Shown here piece after piece: positions 25,275 through 33,607 of a stretch of 52,598 bases of DNA. The position numbers were made by a program, and so were the translations under genes. Within the stretch, counting starts at the first letter, position 1. Each line of letters starts with the position of its first letter. Under the pieces are notes generated by a model that saw only the letters and a list, made by a program, of their open reading frames with translations, made no database searches and had not been told where the DNA came from. Source of the DNA: Desulfobacteraceae bacterium (GTDB taxonomy: Bacteria > Desulfobacterota > Desulfobacteria > Desulfobacterales > ETH-SRB1); contig JAUVHU010000008.1 in assembly GCA_030593145.1 (NCBI GenBank), positions 1-52,598 on the forward strand, in the 5' to 3' direction.

Positions 25275-25991
25275 TTATTTTTTCTTATATCCTACATATA
25301 AAGTCGCGATTCCAAATGTCAGTTTTTTCCATGCTACATCCTGAAAACCAGCCAGGCGCATTGTTGCGGCAAAGTCATCAGGAGCTGGAAAATTTATAAC
25401 CGATGCAGGAAGATACTGATATGCCATTGAATTTTTTGAGAAAAACCATCCAATAAAAGGAAGGATTACCTTAGAATAAAACCGGTATATTGGTGAAAAC
25501 AAACCCTTGTCAGGTGTTGCCAGTTCAAGCACAAGAAGCATCCCGCCTGTTTTCAGCCTGGCATGGAATTCCTTCATGACTGACAGTTTATCATTTATAT
25601 TCCGGATTCCAAACGCAATGGTTATGGCATCAAAGGTTTTTTTTCTGAATGGAAGATTAAAAGCATTTCCTGCTAACATATGAATATTTGCATAGGCGTC
25701 CTTTGTATCGATTTTATCCTTGGCCAGCGTGAGCATACCTGTTGAAAAGTCAATGCCAAAAACATTAACGCCCGATCCTTTTTGCCGGATAATCTCAAGG
25801 GCAACATCGCCTGTTCCGCAGGCCACATCCAGCAATACTCCGGTATCAGATATCTTTATTTCCGATACCATCTTCCTTCTCCAGTAAACATCCTGCCTTA
25901 AACTCAGCAAACGGTTTAACAAATCATATCTGGGTGCTATGTTCTCAAACATGTCCCTTACAAAAGGGAGTTCTATATTCTTCATTGACAT
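25275..25991 (-). CDS. ubiE: Demethylmenaquinone/ubiquinone methyltransferase UbiE (MenG)
   Basis: A 238-residue class I SAM methyltransferase. The UbiE hallmarks are all present: MFENIAPRYDLLNRLLSL near the start, the SAM motif LLDVACGTGDVALEI, GIDFSTGML, AFGIRNI and the C-terminal GIATLYVGYK. It makes menaquinone from demethylmenaquinone (and can act in ubiquinone synthesis); an anaerobic deltaproteobacterium would use it for menaquinone. The ATG at 25991 or the one two codons on could be the start. Stands alone on the minus strand. Confidence 0.95.
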   Translation of the reverse strand: MSMKNIELPFVRDMFENIAPRYDLLNRLLSLRQDVYWRRKMVSEIKISDTGVLLDVACGTGDVALEIIRQKGSGVNVFGIDFSTGMLTLAKDKIDTKDAYANIHMLAGNAFNLPFRKKTFDAITIAFGIRNINDKLSVMKEFHARLKTGGMLLVLELATPDKGLFSPIYRFYSKVILPFIGWFFSKNSMAYQYLPASVINFPAPDDFAATMRLAGFQDVAWKKLTFGIATLYVGYKKK

Positions 25992-26125
25992 TTATACTTT
26001 CTGCTTTAATTTATTAAGTTATAGTATAACTACTCAGGTAGATAGACTGAAGGCTAATAACCTGAGCTGTTACCATAACAAAAGCTTTATTACAATAGAC
26101 ACATATTATAATCTTAGGCACATAA

Positions 26126-27217
26126 ATGACTACAAAACGTGATTACTATGAGATTTTGGGCGTAAATCGTGATGTCTCAAACGACGAATTAAAGGGAGCT
26201 TACCGGAAGCTTGCTCTAAAATTTCATCCAGATAGAAACCCGGACAATGAAAGCGCTGAAGAAAAGTTCAAGGAGGCTGCAGAAGCATATGATGTGCTTC
26301 GAGATCCTCAGAAGCGTAACATGTATGATCAGTATGGTCATCAAGGCCTTGAAGGGTCAGGTTTTTCAGGGTTTGGCGGATTTGATGACATATTTTCAAG
26401 CTTTGGGGATATATTTGAAGATTTTTTCGGATTCAGAACCGGAAGACAAACCAGAAGCAGAAGCATGAGAGGGGCCGACCTTCGATACAACTTGTTACTC
26501 AGTTTTATAGACGCGGCTTTTGGCGTGGAAACCGAGATAGATATTGAAAAGCTGGAAACATGCACTGTTTGCGATGGCAGCGCGTGCGAGCCAGGCACAC
26601 AGCCTGAAACTTGCAGTCATTGTCAAGGCACAGGTCAGGTTTCCAGGTCCCAGGGCTTTTTTACAGTAAGGACTACCTGTCCCGCATGTCAGGGAAATGG
26701 TCATATGATATCCCATCCATGCTCTAATTGCAAAGGATCGGGGCAGATTATGCAGCGCAAGAAGGTTTCTGTTAAAATACCTGCCGGAGTCGATTCCGGG
26801 TCCAGGCTTCGCCTGTCAGAAGAAGGAGAAGCCGGAATTTACGGTGGACCTCCCGGAGATCTGTATGTTTTTATCAATGTTGAATCCCATGAATTTTTTG
26901 AACGTAATAACACAGATGTAATATGCCGTGTGCCAATTTCCTTTGTTCAGGCGACGCTTGGCGACAAGATAACTGTTCCTACTCTAAAGAGTGACGAGAC
27001 AATTAAAATCCCGAAAGGAACACAGGCTGGTGATATATTCCGGCTTCGCGGTGAAGGCATCCCTTCTCTAAGAAACGGTAGTCGTGGTGACCAGATAATT
27101 CAATTTGTAATAAAGACACCCATGAATCTCAATAAGAAGCAGGAAGCGCTGCTCAGGGAATTTGGTAAGATAGAATCAGGCAAGCTGTCGACCAAATTAA
27201 AAAATATGTTTAATTAA
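26126..27217 (+). CDS. dnaJ: Chaperone protein DnaJ
   Basis: A 363-residue DnaJ with the full layout: J domain (about 1-70, HPD in [11 protein letters not shown]), Gly/Phe-rich region (about 75-105), zinc-finger domain (about 145-205) and C-terminal substrate-binding domains. The four CxxCxGxG repeats are CTVCDGSA (degenerate), [16 protein letters not shown] and CSNCKGSG. It is the co-chaperone that stimulates DnaK. dnaK is not adjacent, so this may be a stand-alone copy. The ATG lacks an obvious Shine-Dalgarno. Confidence 0.95.
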   Translation: MTTKRDYYEILGVNRDVSNDELKGAYRKLALKFHPDRNPDNESAEEKFKEAAEAYDVLRDPQKRNMYDQYGHQGLEGSGFSGFGGFDDIFSSFGDIFEDFFGFRTGRQTRSRSMRGADLRYNLLLSFIDAAFGVETEIDIEKLETCTVCDGSACEPGTQPETCSHCQGTGQVSRSQGFFTVRTTCPACQGNGHMISHPCSNCKGSGQIMQRKKVSVKIPAGVDSGSRLRLSEEGEAGIYGGPPGDLYVFINVESHEFFERNNTDVICRVPISFVQATLGDKITVPTLKSDETIKIPKGTQAGDIFRLRGEGIPSLRNGSRGDQIIQFVIKTPMNLNKKQEALLREFGKIESGKLSTKLKNMFN

Positions 27218-27347
27218 ATAGATAGTTTTTCTCCAATTCCCAAGTTTCTCAATTCCTGAATCAAACCAGTGTCCAATTTTTATCCAATTCATTGTGAATA
27301 AAGGGCTTGGAGCCTATATGAAAATATATTTTAACGAGGTCTGAATT

Positions 27348-27716
27348 ATGTTTGAATTAAAAGTAATATCCCATTTTGCGGCAGCCCATCAGCTAAAGAT
27401 GGTTGCAAAAAAGTGTGAAAACATGCATGGGCACAACTGGAAGATTGAAGTTTGTGTGTCAGGGAAAGACTTGAATAATGCCGGAGTGATCATAGATTTT
27501 GCTAAAATCAAGGAATATGTGTCTGGAATTCTGGCAAAGCTGGATCACAAGGTGCTTAATGAAATTGATTGTTTTTACGACATAAACCCGTCGTCAGAAA
27601 ATATTGCTTTATATATTGCTAAAGAACTTCAGACAAAAATCGACAATCCTGACATTAAGGTTGCCAGTGTAACAGCTTGGGAATCAGAAGATGCCTGTGT
27701 AACGTATACGCCGTAA
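27348..27716 (+). CDS. queD: 6-carboxy-5,6,7,8-tetrahydropterin synthase (QueD family)
   Basis: A 122-residue protein of the 6-pyruvoyl-tetrahydropterin synthase family, which makes 6-carboxytetrahydropterin from dihydroneopterin triphosphate in the queuosine pathway. Zinc ligands His14 (AAAHQL), His27 and His29 (NMHGHNW), catalytic Cys23 in KKCENM, and a late ESEDACVTYTP are typical. A GAGG at 27335-27338 precedes the ATG. The stop codon lies within a TTTTTACG-type sequence (CGTAAAAAGTC). No preQ1 riboswitch was seen upstream. Confidence 0.93.
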   Translation: MFELKVISHFAAAHQLKMVAKKCENMHGHNWKIEVCVSGKDLNNAGVIIDFAKIKEYVSGILAKLDHKVLNEIDCFYDINPSSENIALYIAKELQTKIDNPDIKVASVTAWESEDACVTYTP

Positions 27717-27769
27717 AAAGTCCGATTTTAATTCAACAACATTTAAAATTAATAATTCTCAACATATTC

Positions 27770-28327
27770 TTATAGCTTCTTAGCTTGTTTAACCAGATCA
27801 TCCCTTGAAACAATCGCCGTGACATTCTTCACATGTTTGCGGATATTTTCAAGTCCGCCTTCCTGGCGATCGACAAGAATTACAACTTTTACAACATCCA
27901 GACCTTCCATGCGAGCGCGTTCTACAGCCTTTATTGTAGAACCCCCGGTAGTGGCAACATCGTCTATGATTGCAACACGCTCACCCGGTTTTATATCTCC
28001 CTCAATCCATTTGACAATGCCATGATCTTTTTGGGTCTTGCGGATTGAAAAGGCATTGATTGGGTGTTCTTTTAATTCTGAGGCAAAAGCCGTTGCAACA
28101 GCAATAGGATCTGCTCCAAATGTAAGCCCGCCGACTCCTGTCACATTTTGATCCTTTATGGCTTCAAATACAAGATGACCCGCTAAATACATGCCTCTTG
28201 CGCTTAACGTGGTGGGCTTGCAATTAACATAGAAACAGCTCATTGTACCTGAAACAAGTTTATAAATTGGTTTGCCGCTGTATTTAAAAGATTTTTGACA
28301 AAGCATTTCTATTAGTTCTTGTTTCAT
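27770..28327 (-). CDS. pyrE: Orotate phosphoribosyltransferase
   Basis: A 185-residue enzyme of the type I phosphoribosyltransferase family; the PRPP-binding loop [14 protein letters not shown] is perfect for PyrE. It makes OMP from orotate and PRPP in pyrimidine synthesis. ATG 28327 has AGGA with 8-nt spacing; an in-frame ATG at 28342 lies upstream of that site. The 60-nt leader and the terminator-like hairpin at 28381-28431 upstream suggest transcription attenuation. Confidence 0.95.
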   Translation of the reverse strand: MKQELIEMLCQKSFKYSGKPIYKLVSGTMSCFYVNCKPTTLSARGMYLAGHLVFEAIKDQNVTGVGGLTFGADPIAVATAFASELKEHPINAFSIRKTQKDHGIVKWIEGDIKPGERVAIIDDVATTGGSTIKAVERARMEGLDVVKVVILVDRQEGGLENIRKHVKNVTAIVSRDDLVKQAKKL

Positions 28328-28380
28328 TGTATATATCCTCATTAATTAAGTAAATGTTGATTTTAGAGTAATTATAAGAT

Positions 28381-28431
28381 AAAAAACCTCCACTGAACTG
28401 AAAGAAGCCTGTTAATGGGATTCAGTGGAGG
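28381..28431 (-). terminator. Attenuator-like terminator in the pyrE leader
   Basis: On the minus strand CCTCCACTGAA (28431-28421) pairs with TTCAGTGGAGG (28397-28387), an 11-bp stem, followed directly by TTTTTT. It lies 54 nt upstream of the pyrE ATG in the same direction. An alternative pairing of AAGCCT (upstream edge) with AGGCTT in the loop could disrupt the stem. No gene upstream would need a terminator in this direction. Confidence 0.65.
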
Positions 28432-28543
28432 CTTTGAGCAGGGAAAACTCTTGGAAGCACTCCCTGAACTCTGATGTATCCCTTAGCAATAATGCTGATG
28501 GCGGTCAATATAAAACAAGGAAGCGTTCACAGCGATATTTTTT

Positions 28544-28601
28544 ACCACGAAGAACACGAAGGAAGCGAAGATAAAGAAAAATCCTTCGTGTTCTTCGTGG
28601 T
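28544..28601. repeat. Perfect 20-bp inverted repeat
   Basis: ACCACGAAGAACACGAAGGA (28544-28563) and its exact complement (28582-28601) with an 18-nt loop. Same style as the ACCACAGAG repeat at 12597-12666. Confidence 0.85.
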
Positions 28602-28663
28602 GATCAATAAAATTGCCTAAGTTAATGACATTGATATACTTATAAAAGGAGCTAATATTCATA

Positions 28664-30028
28664 GTGGGGCTTTATAAGCAACCTGATACAAAAGTAAAAA
28701 ACTATCTGCTCTATATATTCTTTATTATTATTGGATATCTTGCTGTTTTCCCATGGTTTTCTGAAGCTGGTGAGTCTGCTGAAATCTTTACTCTTCAGCA
28801 GACAATTGAAGAGGCAATAAAGGCCAATATCGGGCTGAAATCATCACAAGAAGAAGTAAAGGCCGCGCTTTCAACCAAAAAATATCAAAGGACGAATTTT
28901 TTCCCAACATTGAGTGCGACCTATCAATACAAGCACAACTATGAAGAACGGAGCAACCAATACTTTGGAATAACAACTCCCCGAAACGAATACAGTCTTG
29001 TCACTTCATTCAACCAGCCTTTATTTACCGGATTTTCATTGCTCAACCGGTACAAGATCGCAAGTGCCGGTCTAAACGTAGCTAAAATCAATAAAAAACT
29101 TATTCGCCAAGCTGTAGTTTTTGAAGCAAAAAAAGTATATTTCTCTTTTTTGAAAATGCAAAAACTCATGAGAATTTCCAGTAAAGCGGTTACGCAACTT
29201 GAAGCCCATGAAAAAGTAGCAAAAAATTTCTATGAAGTGGGAATGACGCCTTTAAATGATCTGCTAAAAGCACAGGTTGAGCTGGCAAATGCCAGGCAGG
29301 ATCTTATAATTGCTCAAAACAATCTGGAAATAGCCAAATCAAACTTTAACATCCTTCTCCGCAGACATATTAACGCATCGGTTGAACTGCACGATGTTTT
29401 TGACTATGTGTCTTTTGAAAAGGGGATCGATTACTGCCTTGAAACAGCCATGCAAAATCGTTTGGAACCAAAGGCCGCTGTTTTAGAGACGGAAATATCG
29501 GAAAAAGAATTAAAACTGAGCAAAAAGGACTATTATCCGTCAATAAGCCTTCAGGGCAATTATTATAACAGTGGCACAGAAGCGGATTTGAATGGTGATA
29601 ATGGGATAAGCGACCCTGACAGCTGGGATGTTTTAGCTGTGGCAACCTGGAATTTCTGGGAGTGGGGCAAAACCTGCTATGGAGTAAAGGAAAAAATGAG
29701 CCGTCTTGCTCAAACGCGGTATCATAAAACAGAAATAAACGACAACATCCGCCTGGAAGTCAAACAGGCATACCTCAAAACAAATGAAGCTGAAAAAAAT
29801 ATTATTACTGTTAAAAAAGCCGTTGAACAGGCAAAAGAAAACTTCAGAATAAGCGAGGAACGTTATAAAGAGCAGATGGCTACTTCAACAGATGTTCTTG
29901 ACGCACAAACACTTCTTTCCAGAACCATGACAAACTATTATAGCGCGTTGTATGACTTCAAAATTGCAAAAGCTTATTTGTATTGGGCAATGGGCCAGAC
30001 TGAAAAAATTGAGATAGGTATAGAATGA
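28664..30028 (+). CDS. TolC-family outer-membrane channel protein
   Basis: A 454-residue outer-membrane efflux protein: a signal peptide (about 14-37), then two TolC repeats of long amphipathic helices and strand regions (IEEAIKANIGLKSSQEEVKAA; NDLLKAQVELANARQDLIIAQNNL; ATSTDVLDAQTLLSRTM, a typical TolC hallmark). Such trimers form the outer exit duct of efflux or type I secretion. It starts at GTG 28664 with AAAGGAG at 28645-28651 (12-nt spacing). It overlaps ftsE by 4 nt. No adaptor or pump gene is in view, an unusual pairing. Confidence 0.9.
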   Translation: MGLYKQPDTKVKNYLLYIFFIIIGYLAVFPWFSEAGESAEIFTLQQTIEEAIKANIGLKSSQEEVKAALSTKKYQRTNFFPTLSATYQYKHNYEERSNQYFGITTPRNEYSLVTSFNQPLFTGFSLLNRYKIASAGLNVAKINKKLIRQAVVFEAKKVYFSFLKMQKLMRISSKAVTQLEAHEKVAKNFYEVGMTPLNDLLKAQVELANARQDLIIAQNNLEIAKSNFNILLRRHINASVELHDVFDYVSFEKGIDYCLETAMQNRLEPKAAVLETEISEKELKLSKKDYYPSISLQGNYYNSGTEADLNGDNGISDPDSWDVLAVATWNFWEWGKTCYGVKEKMSRLAQTRYHKTEINDNIRLEVKQAYLKTNEAEKNIITVKKAVEQAKENFRISEERYKEQMATSTDVLDAQTLLSRTMTNYYSALYDFKIAKAYLYWAMGQTEKIEIGIE

Positions 30029-30702
30029 TTGACGGGAATGACAAAAGCTCAATAATACGGATGTTCCATGTCCATAAGCAATATGGCGTAAAAAAAGCTC
30101 TCATCGATATTAACCTTGATGTTTTCAAAAACGAATTTCTTTTTATCACCGGTCCCAGCGGTGCAGGAAAATCAACCCTGCTGAAACTCCTTTACTATGG
30201 AGAACCGGTATCTGAAGGACAAATATTAATTGATGGAATGAATGTGTTCAGAATTTCATGTAGCCGGATACCTTTTTTAAGACGAAAATTCGGGATAATA
30301 TTTCAGGATTATAAACTTATACCCACAAAAAGTGTTTTTGATAATGTGGCTCTTGTTCTTGAAGCAATTGGCAGAAAAAGACAGCTAATCCGGAAAAAAG
30401 TAAATAGCGTATTGAGGATGGTTGGAATGGAGGAAAGATCTAAATCGTTTCCTCAAAGCTTATCAGGCGGCGAACAGCAAAGAGTGGCTGTTGCCAGAGC
30501 AATTGTTGGAGTTCCCAAGATAATATTAGCAGACGAACCAACCGGCAGTCTTGATTCTGAATCGGCCAATATTATTGTTGATCTTCTTAAAGGATTCCAC
30601 GCCAGGGGAGGCACTGTAATTGTAGCCACACATGACAAAGAACTATTACGTACAACAGACAACAGGATAATTCACCTGAAAGAAGGACAGCAAATCAAGT
30701 GA
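30025..30702 (+). CDS. ftsE: Cell-division ATPase FtsE
   Basis: A 225-residue ABC ATPase with Walker A GPSGAGKST, signature LSGGEQQR, Walker B IILADEPTGSLD and switch His in VATHDKE. FtsE pairs with FtsX to drive septal peptidoglycan hydrolysis via an EnvC-type activator. The start overlaps the tolC stop (ATGA). ftsX follows after a 267-nt gap filled by a repeat element, so the normally tight ftsEX operon is split. Confidence 0.92.
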   Translation: MIDGNDKSSIIRMFHVHKQYGVKKALIDINLDVFKNEFLFITGPSGAGKSTLLKLLYYGEPVSEGQILIDGMNVFRISCSRIPFLRRKFGIIFQDYKLIPTKSVFDNVALVLEAIGRKRQLIRKKVNSVLRMVGMEERSKSFPQSLSGGEQQRVAVARAIVGVPKIILADEPTGSLDSESANIIVDLLKGFHARGGTVIVATHDKELLRTTDNRIIHLKEGQQIK

Positions 30703-30709
30703 AAAACAG

Positions 30710-30943
30710 GTACTCTGGGTCAGGTCAGAGATAAATGGCTCTGCCTGAAGAAACGCTGCAAGAGTTTGAAGTGAACTAAAGTTAAGGAATTCTGTCAATC
30801 ATATAAAATCAGTGGAGCGAAGCGACTCCATAACTTTAGGCACTTTAGATCACTTTAGGCACTTTTAACTTGTACGGCTTTAAGTAAAACAGCCCCTTTC
30901 AGTGACAAACCAAAGCCTGGTCTTTTGGGCCGGGATTCTTTAC
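30710..30943 (-). repeat. Composite palindromic repeat, copy 1 (between ftsE and ftsX)
   Basis: Both ends occur, in opposite orientation, at 37042-37080 and 37273-37309. The right end (30908-30943) is the reverse complement of a 35-nt stretch starting GTAAAGATTCTGGCCC at 37042 with few changes; the left end (30710-30746) matches 37273-37309 at about 32 of 37. Between them are an AACTTTAG/AAGTG inverted repeat and a core GGAGCGAAGCGACTCC. Whole element about 234 nt. Confidence 0.75.
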
Positions 30944-30969
30944 TAAGTTGTAGAGTTTTTGAGACTTTT

Positions 30970-31857
30970 ATGATCCTTTTTTATAAAAAAGCAATACAGG
31001 ACATCCTGGACAATAGGTTCTTAAATGTAATTACAATTATTACAATCTCTCTATCAATCCTTATAGTCAGCGCTTTATCCCTTTTTTTTGTTAACGCGAA
31101 CGACATAATGAGCTCCTGGAAAAAGGGTATAAGTATAATAGCATACCTTAAACCGGATATTGTTGAAACAGCTCTTCCTGAAATAAAAGGCAAAATTCAA
31201 GGAATGTACGGGGTTGCCGAAGTTGAATTCATATCAAAAGAAGAAGCCATGAAACGGCTTAAAGAGCAGATGAAAGGACATTCCTCACTGCTTGCGGATT
31301 TGCAGGAAAATCCTTTGCCGGATGCTTTTAAAATCAGTCTGTTAACATCATCTGCCGGCAGCAAAAGAGTGGAGAATCTCGCTGCTCAGATCGAAGCCAT
31401 GCCGTCTATTGAGGAAGCTGAATACGGTCGGCGCTGGCTTGAACGGTTTACAAATGTTTTTGATCTGTTCAGGTTTACCGGATATGCAATGGTAGGCATT
31501 TTTTTTATAGCTGTTGTTTTTATCGTGGCCAATACGATCCGTCTTGTAATTTATTCAAGACAAAACGAGATTGAAATCATGCGTCTCGTTGGAGCCACCG
31601 ACCGGTTTATTAAGACCCCTTTTTATATTGAAGGCCTTATTCAGGGCGCTATTGGAGGTATTATCGGGCTTGCAGCGCTTTTTGTTATTTTTATACTTAT
31701 AACTTTAAATGTTGGACAGGTTTCCTCATCCGACATTTTCCACATCAGATTTCTCTCCCCTGGCGTCCTGTGCGGGATAATGTTATGTAGTATATTTGTT
31801 GGATGGCTTGGATGCTATATTTCTCTAAAGCAATTTTTAAAGTATGAAACCGGATAG
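30970..31857 (+). CDS. ftsX: Cell-division permease FtsX
   Basis: A 295-residue FtsX: TM1 at about 21-40, a large periplasmic domain (about 50-165; contacts EnvC-type activators), then three helices (about 175-195, 225-250, 270-290). The FtsX hallmarks NTIRLVIYSRQNEIEIMRLVGATDRFI and FYIEGLIQGAIGG are clear. The start is ATG 30970 (a TTG at 30925 would add 15 residues of repeat sequence); no good Shine-Dalgarno is visible, perhaps because the repeat inserted just upstream. Confidence 0.9.
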   Translation: MILFYKKAIQDILDNRFLNVITIITISLSILIVSALSLFFVNANDIMSSWKKGISIIAYLKPDIVETALPEIKGKIQGMYGVAEVEFISKEEAMKRLKEQMKGHSSLLADLQENPLPDAFKISLLTSSAGSKRVENLAAQIEAMPSIEEAEYGRRWLERFTNVFDLFRFTGYAMVGIFFIAVVFIVANTIRLVIYSRQNEIEIMRLVGATDRFIKTPFYIEGLIQGAIGGIIGLAALFVIFILITLNVGQVSSSDIFHIRFLSPGVLCGIMLCSIFVGWLGCYISLKQFLKYETG

Positions 31858-31866
31858 AATTAAATA

Positions 31867-31921
31867 GTAGCCGTTCACGGCTTGAAACTTGAAATTGGAA
31901 ATTTGGGAGAGATGAAGCGAG
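31867..31921 (+). repeat. Dispersed repeat, copy 2 (first copy at 1658-1719)
   Basis: GTAGCCGTTCACGGCTTG through GGGAGAGATGAAGCGAG, 10 nt after the ftsX stop. Confidence 0.7.
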
Positions 31922-32030
31922 TTTATGCGTTAACAGTATAAAAGCATGAAGCCCAAATTTACGATTTCAATGTTTCGTGAAAGGTTACCAATGGTTGTGA
32001 ATTGCACCCATACGACACGATTGTATTATA

Positions 32031-33467
32031 ATGTATAAAGTAGCAATGCATAAAGCAGAGTTTGTTTTTTTGAAAAAAATATTTATAATCGCTGTTGCCG
32101 CTATCATTTTGATCCTGCAGTCCAATATTGTTTCAGGATCAGAAAAGCAGGAAATAGGAGTTGTAGTTACGGAAAGACTCAATATACGATCTGAACCCAG
32201 AATTGATAAACCTCCTGAAAAAACAGTTAGAAAAGGAACAAAGGTTAAAATTATAACGCATGGTAATAAATGGCTCAAAGTATTACATGAAGGAAAAATC
32301 GGTTATATTAGAAACCTGAAGAGCTATATAGATATAATTAAAGAAAATGGGATAAATAAAGGGCGTGCCTTAGATGCTAAAACAATACATATTATAAAAA
32401 AAGCGGAAGATATCGGCCACAGAATTGAAAAACAAAAGACCAGGGTGCTGACCTTTGACAAAAAGGAAATCGCAGTTATTGATAGTTTTAACGAGACTGA
32501 TTTGCTCTTAAACAATGCAAGAAAGCGTGTTTTAGCGCTTAGAGCCGAGCTTGCCGTTCTGGAAAAAAGAATAAAAGAAACTCTAAATACATATAATAAT
32601 CTATCCATAAGAATTAAAACAAGTGAAGAGTATACATCCAAACGCCTTGTTGCTCTTTATAAGCTAAACTCGCTTGGCAGTACGCATATTCTTGCTTCGG
32701 CTGAATCTCTCAATGACCTCTTTCACAGAAAGGCAACTATTGAACAAATTCTAACTTATGACAAAACTGTTTGGGAAAAGCTTGTGAAAAATAAGTCTGA
32801 ACTTTACAAGCTGTTAGACAGTATGAATGCCCAGAAAACGGAAAAGCTCTCTCTTGAGGCTGATTTAAAAGAACAGATAGATATCAAGTCTCGTGAAAAT
32901 GCAAAACGCTCAAAACTTATAGAAGATATACACAGCAAAAAATCCCTGGCATTAGCCGCCATTGAGTCGTTAAGGCAGAGGGCAACCGATCTGGACCAAA
33001 CAATAAATTTTTTAGGTTCGAAATATCGTCGAATAAAACAGGCAAAGGATATTTCTCCCAAAACCTTTACAACTCTTAAAGGATTGCTTAAGATGCCTGT
33101 TAAGGGCAAAATAATTACTTCTTTTGGACCATATACAAACAAAAAATGCAATGTGGCGAATTTCAGGAGTGGTATTGATATTAAAACAGACAGAGGTGAA
33201 CCGGTATATTCGGTATTTGATGGGAAAATACTTTTTTCAAACTGGTTCAAAGGTTATGGAAACATGATCATCGTAGATCATGGAAATCATTATTACACAG
33301 TTTACGCTCATGCTGAAGAACTTTTTAAGGTAAAGGGTGATCATGTAGAAGCAGGTGAAGTTATTGCTACAGTGGGTGATACCGGTTCAATGATTGGCCC
33401 GGCGCTCTATTTTGAAGTGCGGCATCACGGGAAACCTGTCAATCCACTTGAGTGGTTGAGCGGTTGA
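32031..33467 (+). CDS. EnvC-like murein hydrolase activator (SH3 domain plus degenerate LytM)
   Basis: A 478-residue envelope protein: signal peptide (about residues 12-37), a bacterial SH3 domain (about 42-102; VVTERLNIRSEPR), two long coiled-coil segments (about 115-340) and a C-terminal LytM/M23 domain (about 355-478). The M23 zinc ligands are partly lost: the first His of HxGIDI is Arg (FRSGIDI) and the LHFEV His is Tyr (LYFEVRHHG), as in E. coli EnvC, which activates amidases rather than cutting itself. Placement after ftsEX fits. Starts at 32031, 32046 or TTG 32070 all precede the signal. Confidence 0.85.
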   Translation: MYKVAMHKAEFVFLKKIFIIAVAAIILILQSNIVSGSEKQEIGVVVTERLNIRSEPRIDKPPEKTVRKGTKVKIITHGNKWLKVLHEGKIGYIRNLKSYIDIIKENGINKGRALDAKTIHIIKKAEDIGHRIEKQKTRVLTFDKKEIAVIDSFNETDLLLNNARKRVLALRAELAVLEKRIKETLNTYNNLSIRIKTSEEYTSKRLVALYKLNSLGSTHILASAESLNDLFHRKATIEQILTYDKTVWEKLVKNKSELYKLLDSMNAQKTEKLSLEADLKEQIDIKSRENAKRSKLIEDIHSKKSLALAAIESLRQRATDLDQTINFLGSKYRRIKQAKDISPKTFTTLKGLLKMPVKGKIITSFGPYTNKKCNVANFRSGIDIKTDRGEPVYSVFDGKILFSNWFKGYGNMIIVDHGNHYYTVYAHAEELFKVKGDHVEAGEVIATVGDTGSMIGPALYFEVRHHGKPVNPLEWLSG

Positions 33468-33477
33468 TTTGACAACC

Positions 33478-33583
33478 TATAGATTTTCAGATAAATAATT
33501 TTACTGCGTTATCAGTCGTCGACGTATGATTATACGCTTTCCTCCTTCTATTCTTGTGAAATTAATTATCTGAAAATCTATAT
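33478..33583. mobile_element. 106-nt MITE-like inverted-repeat element
   Basis: TATAGATTTTCAGATA (33478-33493) is the exact complement of TATCTGAAAATCTATA (33567-33582), and similarity continues further inward. The element separates the EnvC-like gene from ctpA and has flanking TA. The middle contains a GTCGTCGAC palindrome. Confidence 0.65.
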
Positions 33584-33607
33584 AGTAAAGGGAGTAACCA
33601 TATAGCC

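Larger units (their letters stand above)
28328..28663. other. 336-nt divergent intergenic region (pyrE/tolC)
   Basis: Contains the pyrE leader with a terminator-like hairpin (28381-28431), then a perfect 20-bp hairpin repeat (28544-28601). No gene seen. The pyrE promoter should lie between them (TTGACC at about 28502-28507 on the minus strand is a weak candidate -35). Confidence 0.5.

Noticed and set aside
25193-25399. 68-codon + strand frame after the tRNAs
   Set aside because: It starts inside the MITE and runs antisense into the ubiE gene; a shadow.
27218-27347. preQ1 riboswitch upstream of queD
   Set aside because: No preQ1-type hairpin with the A-rich tail could be recognised in this leader.
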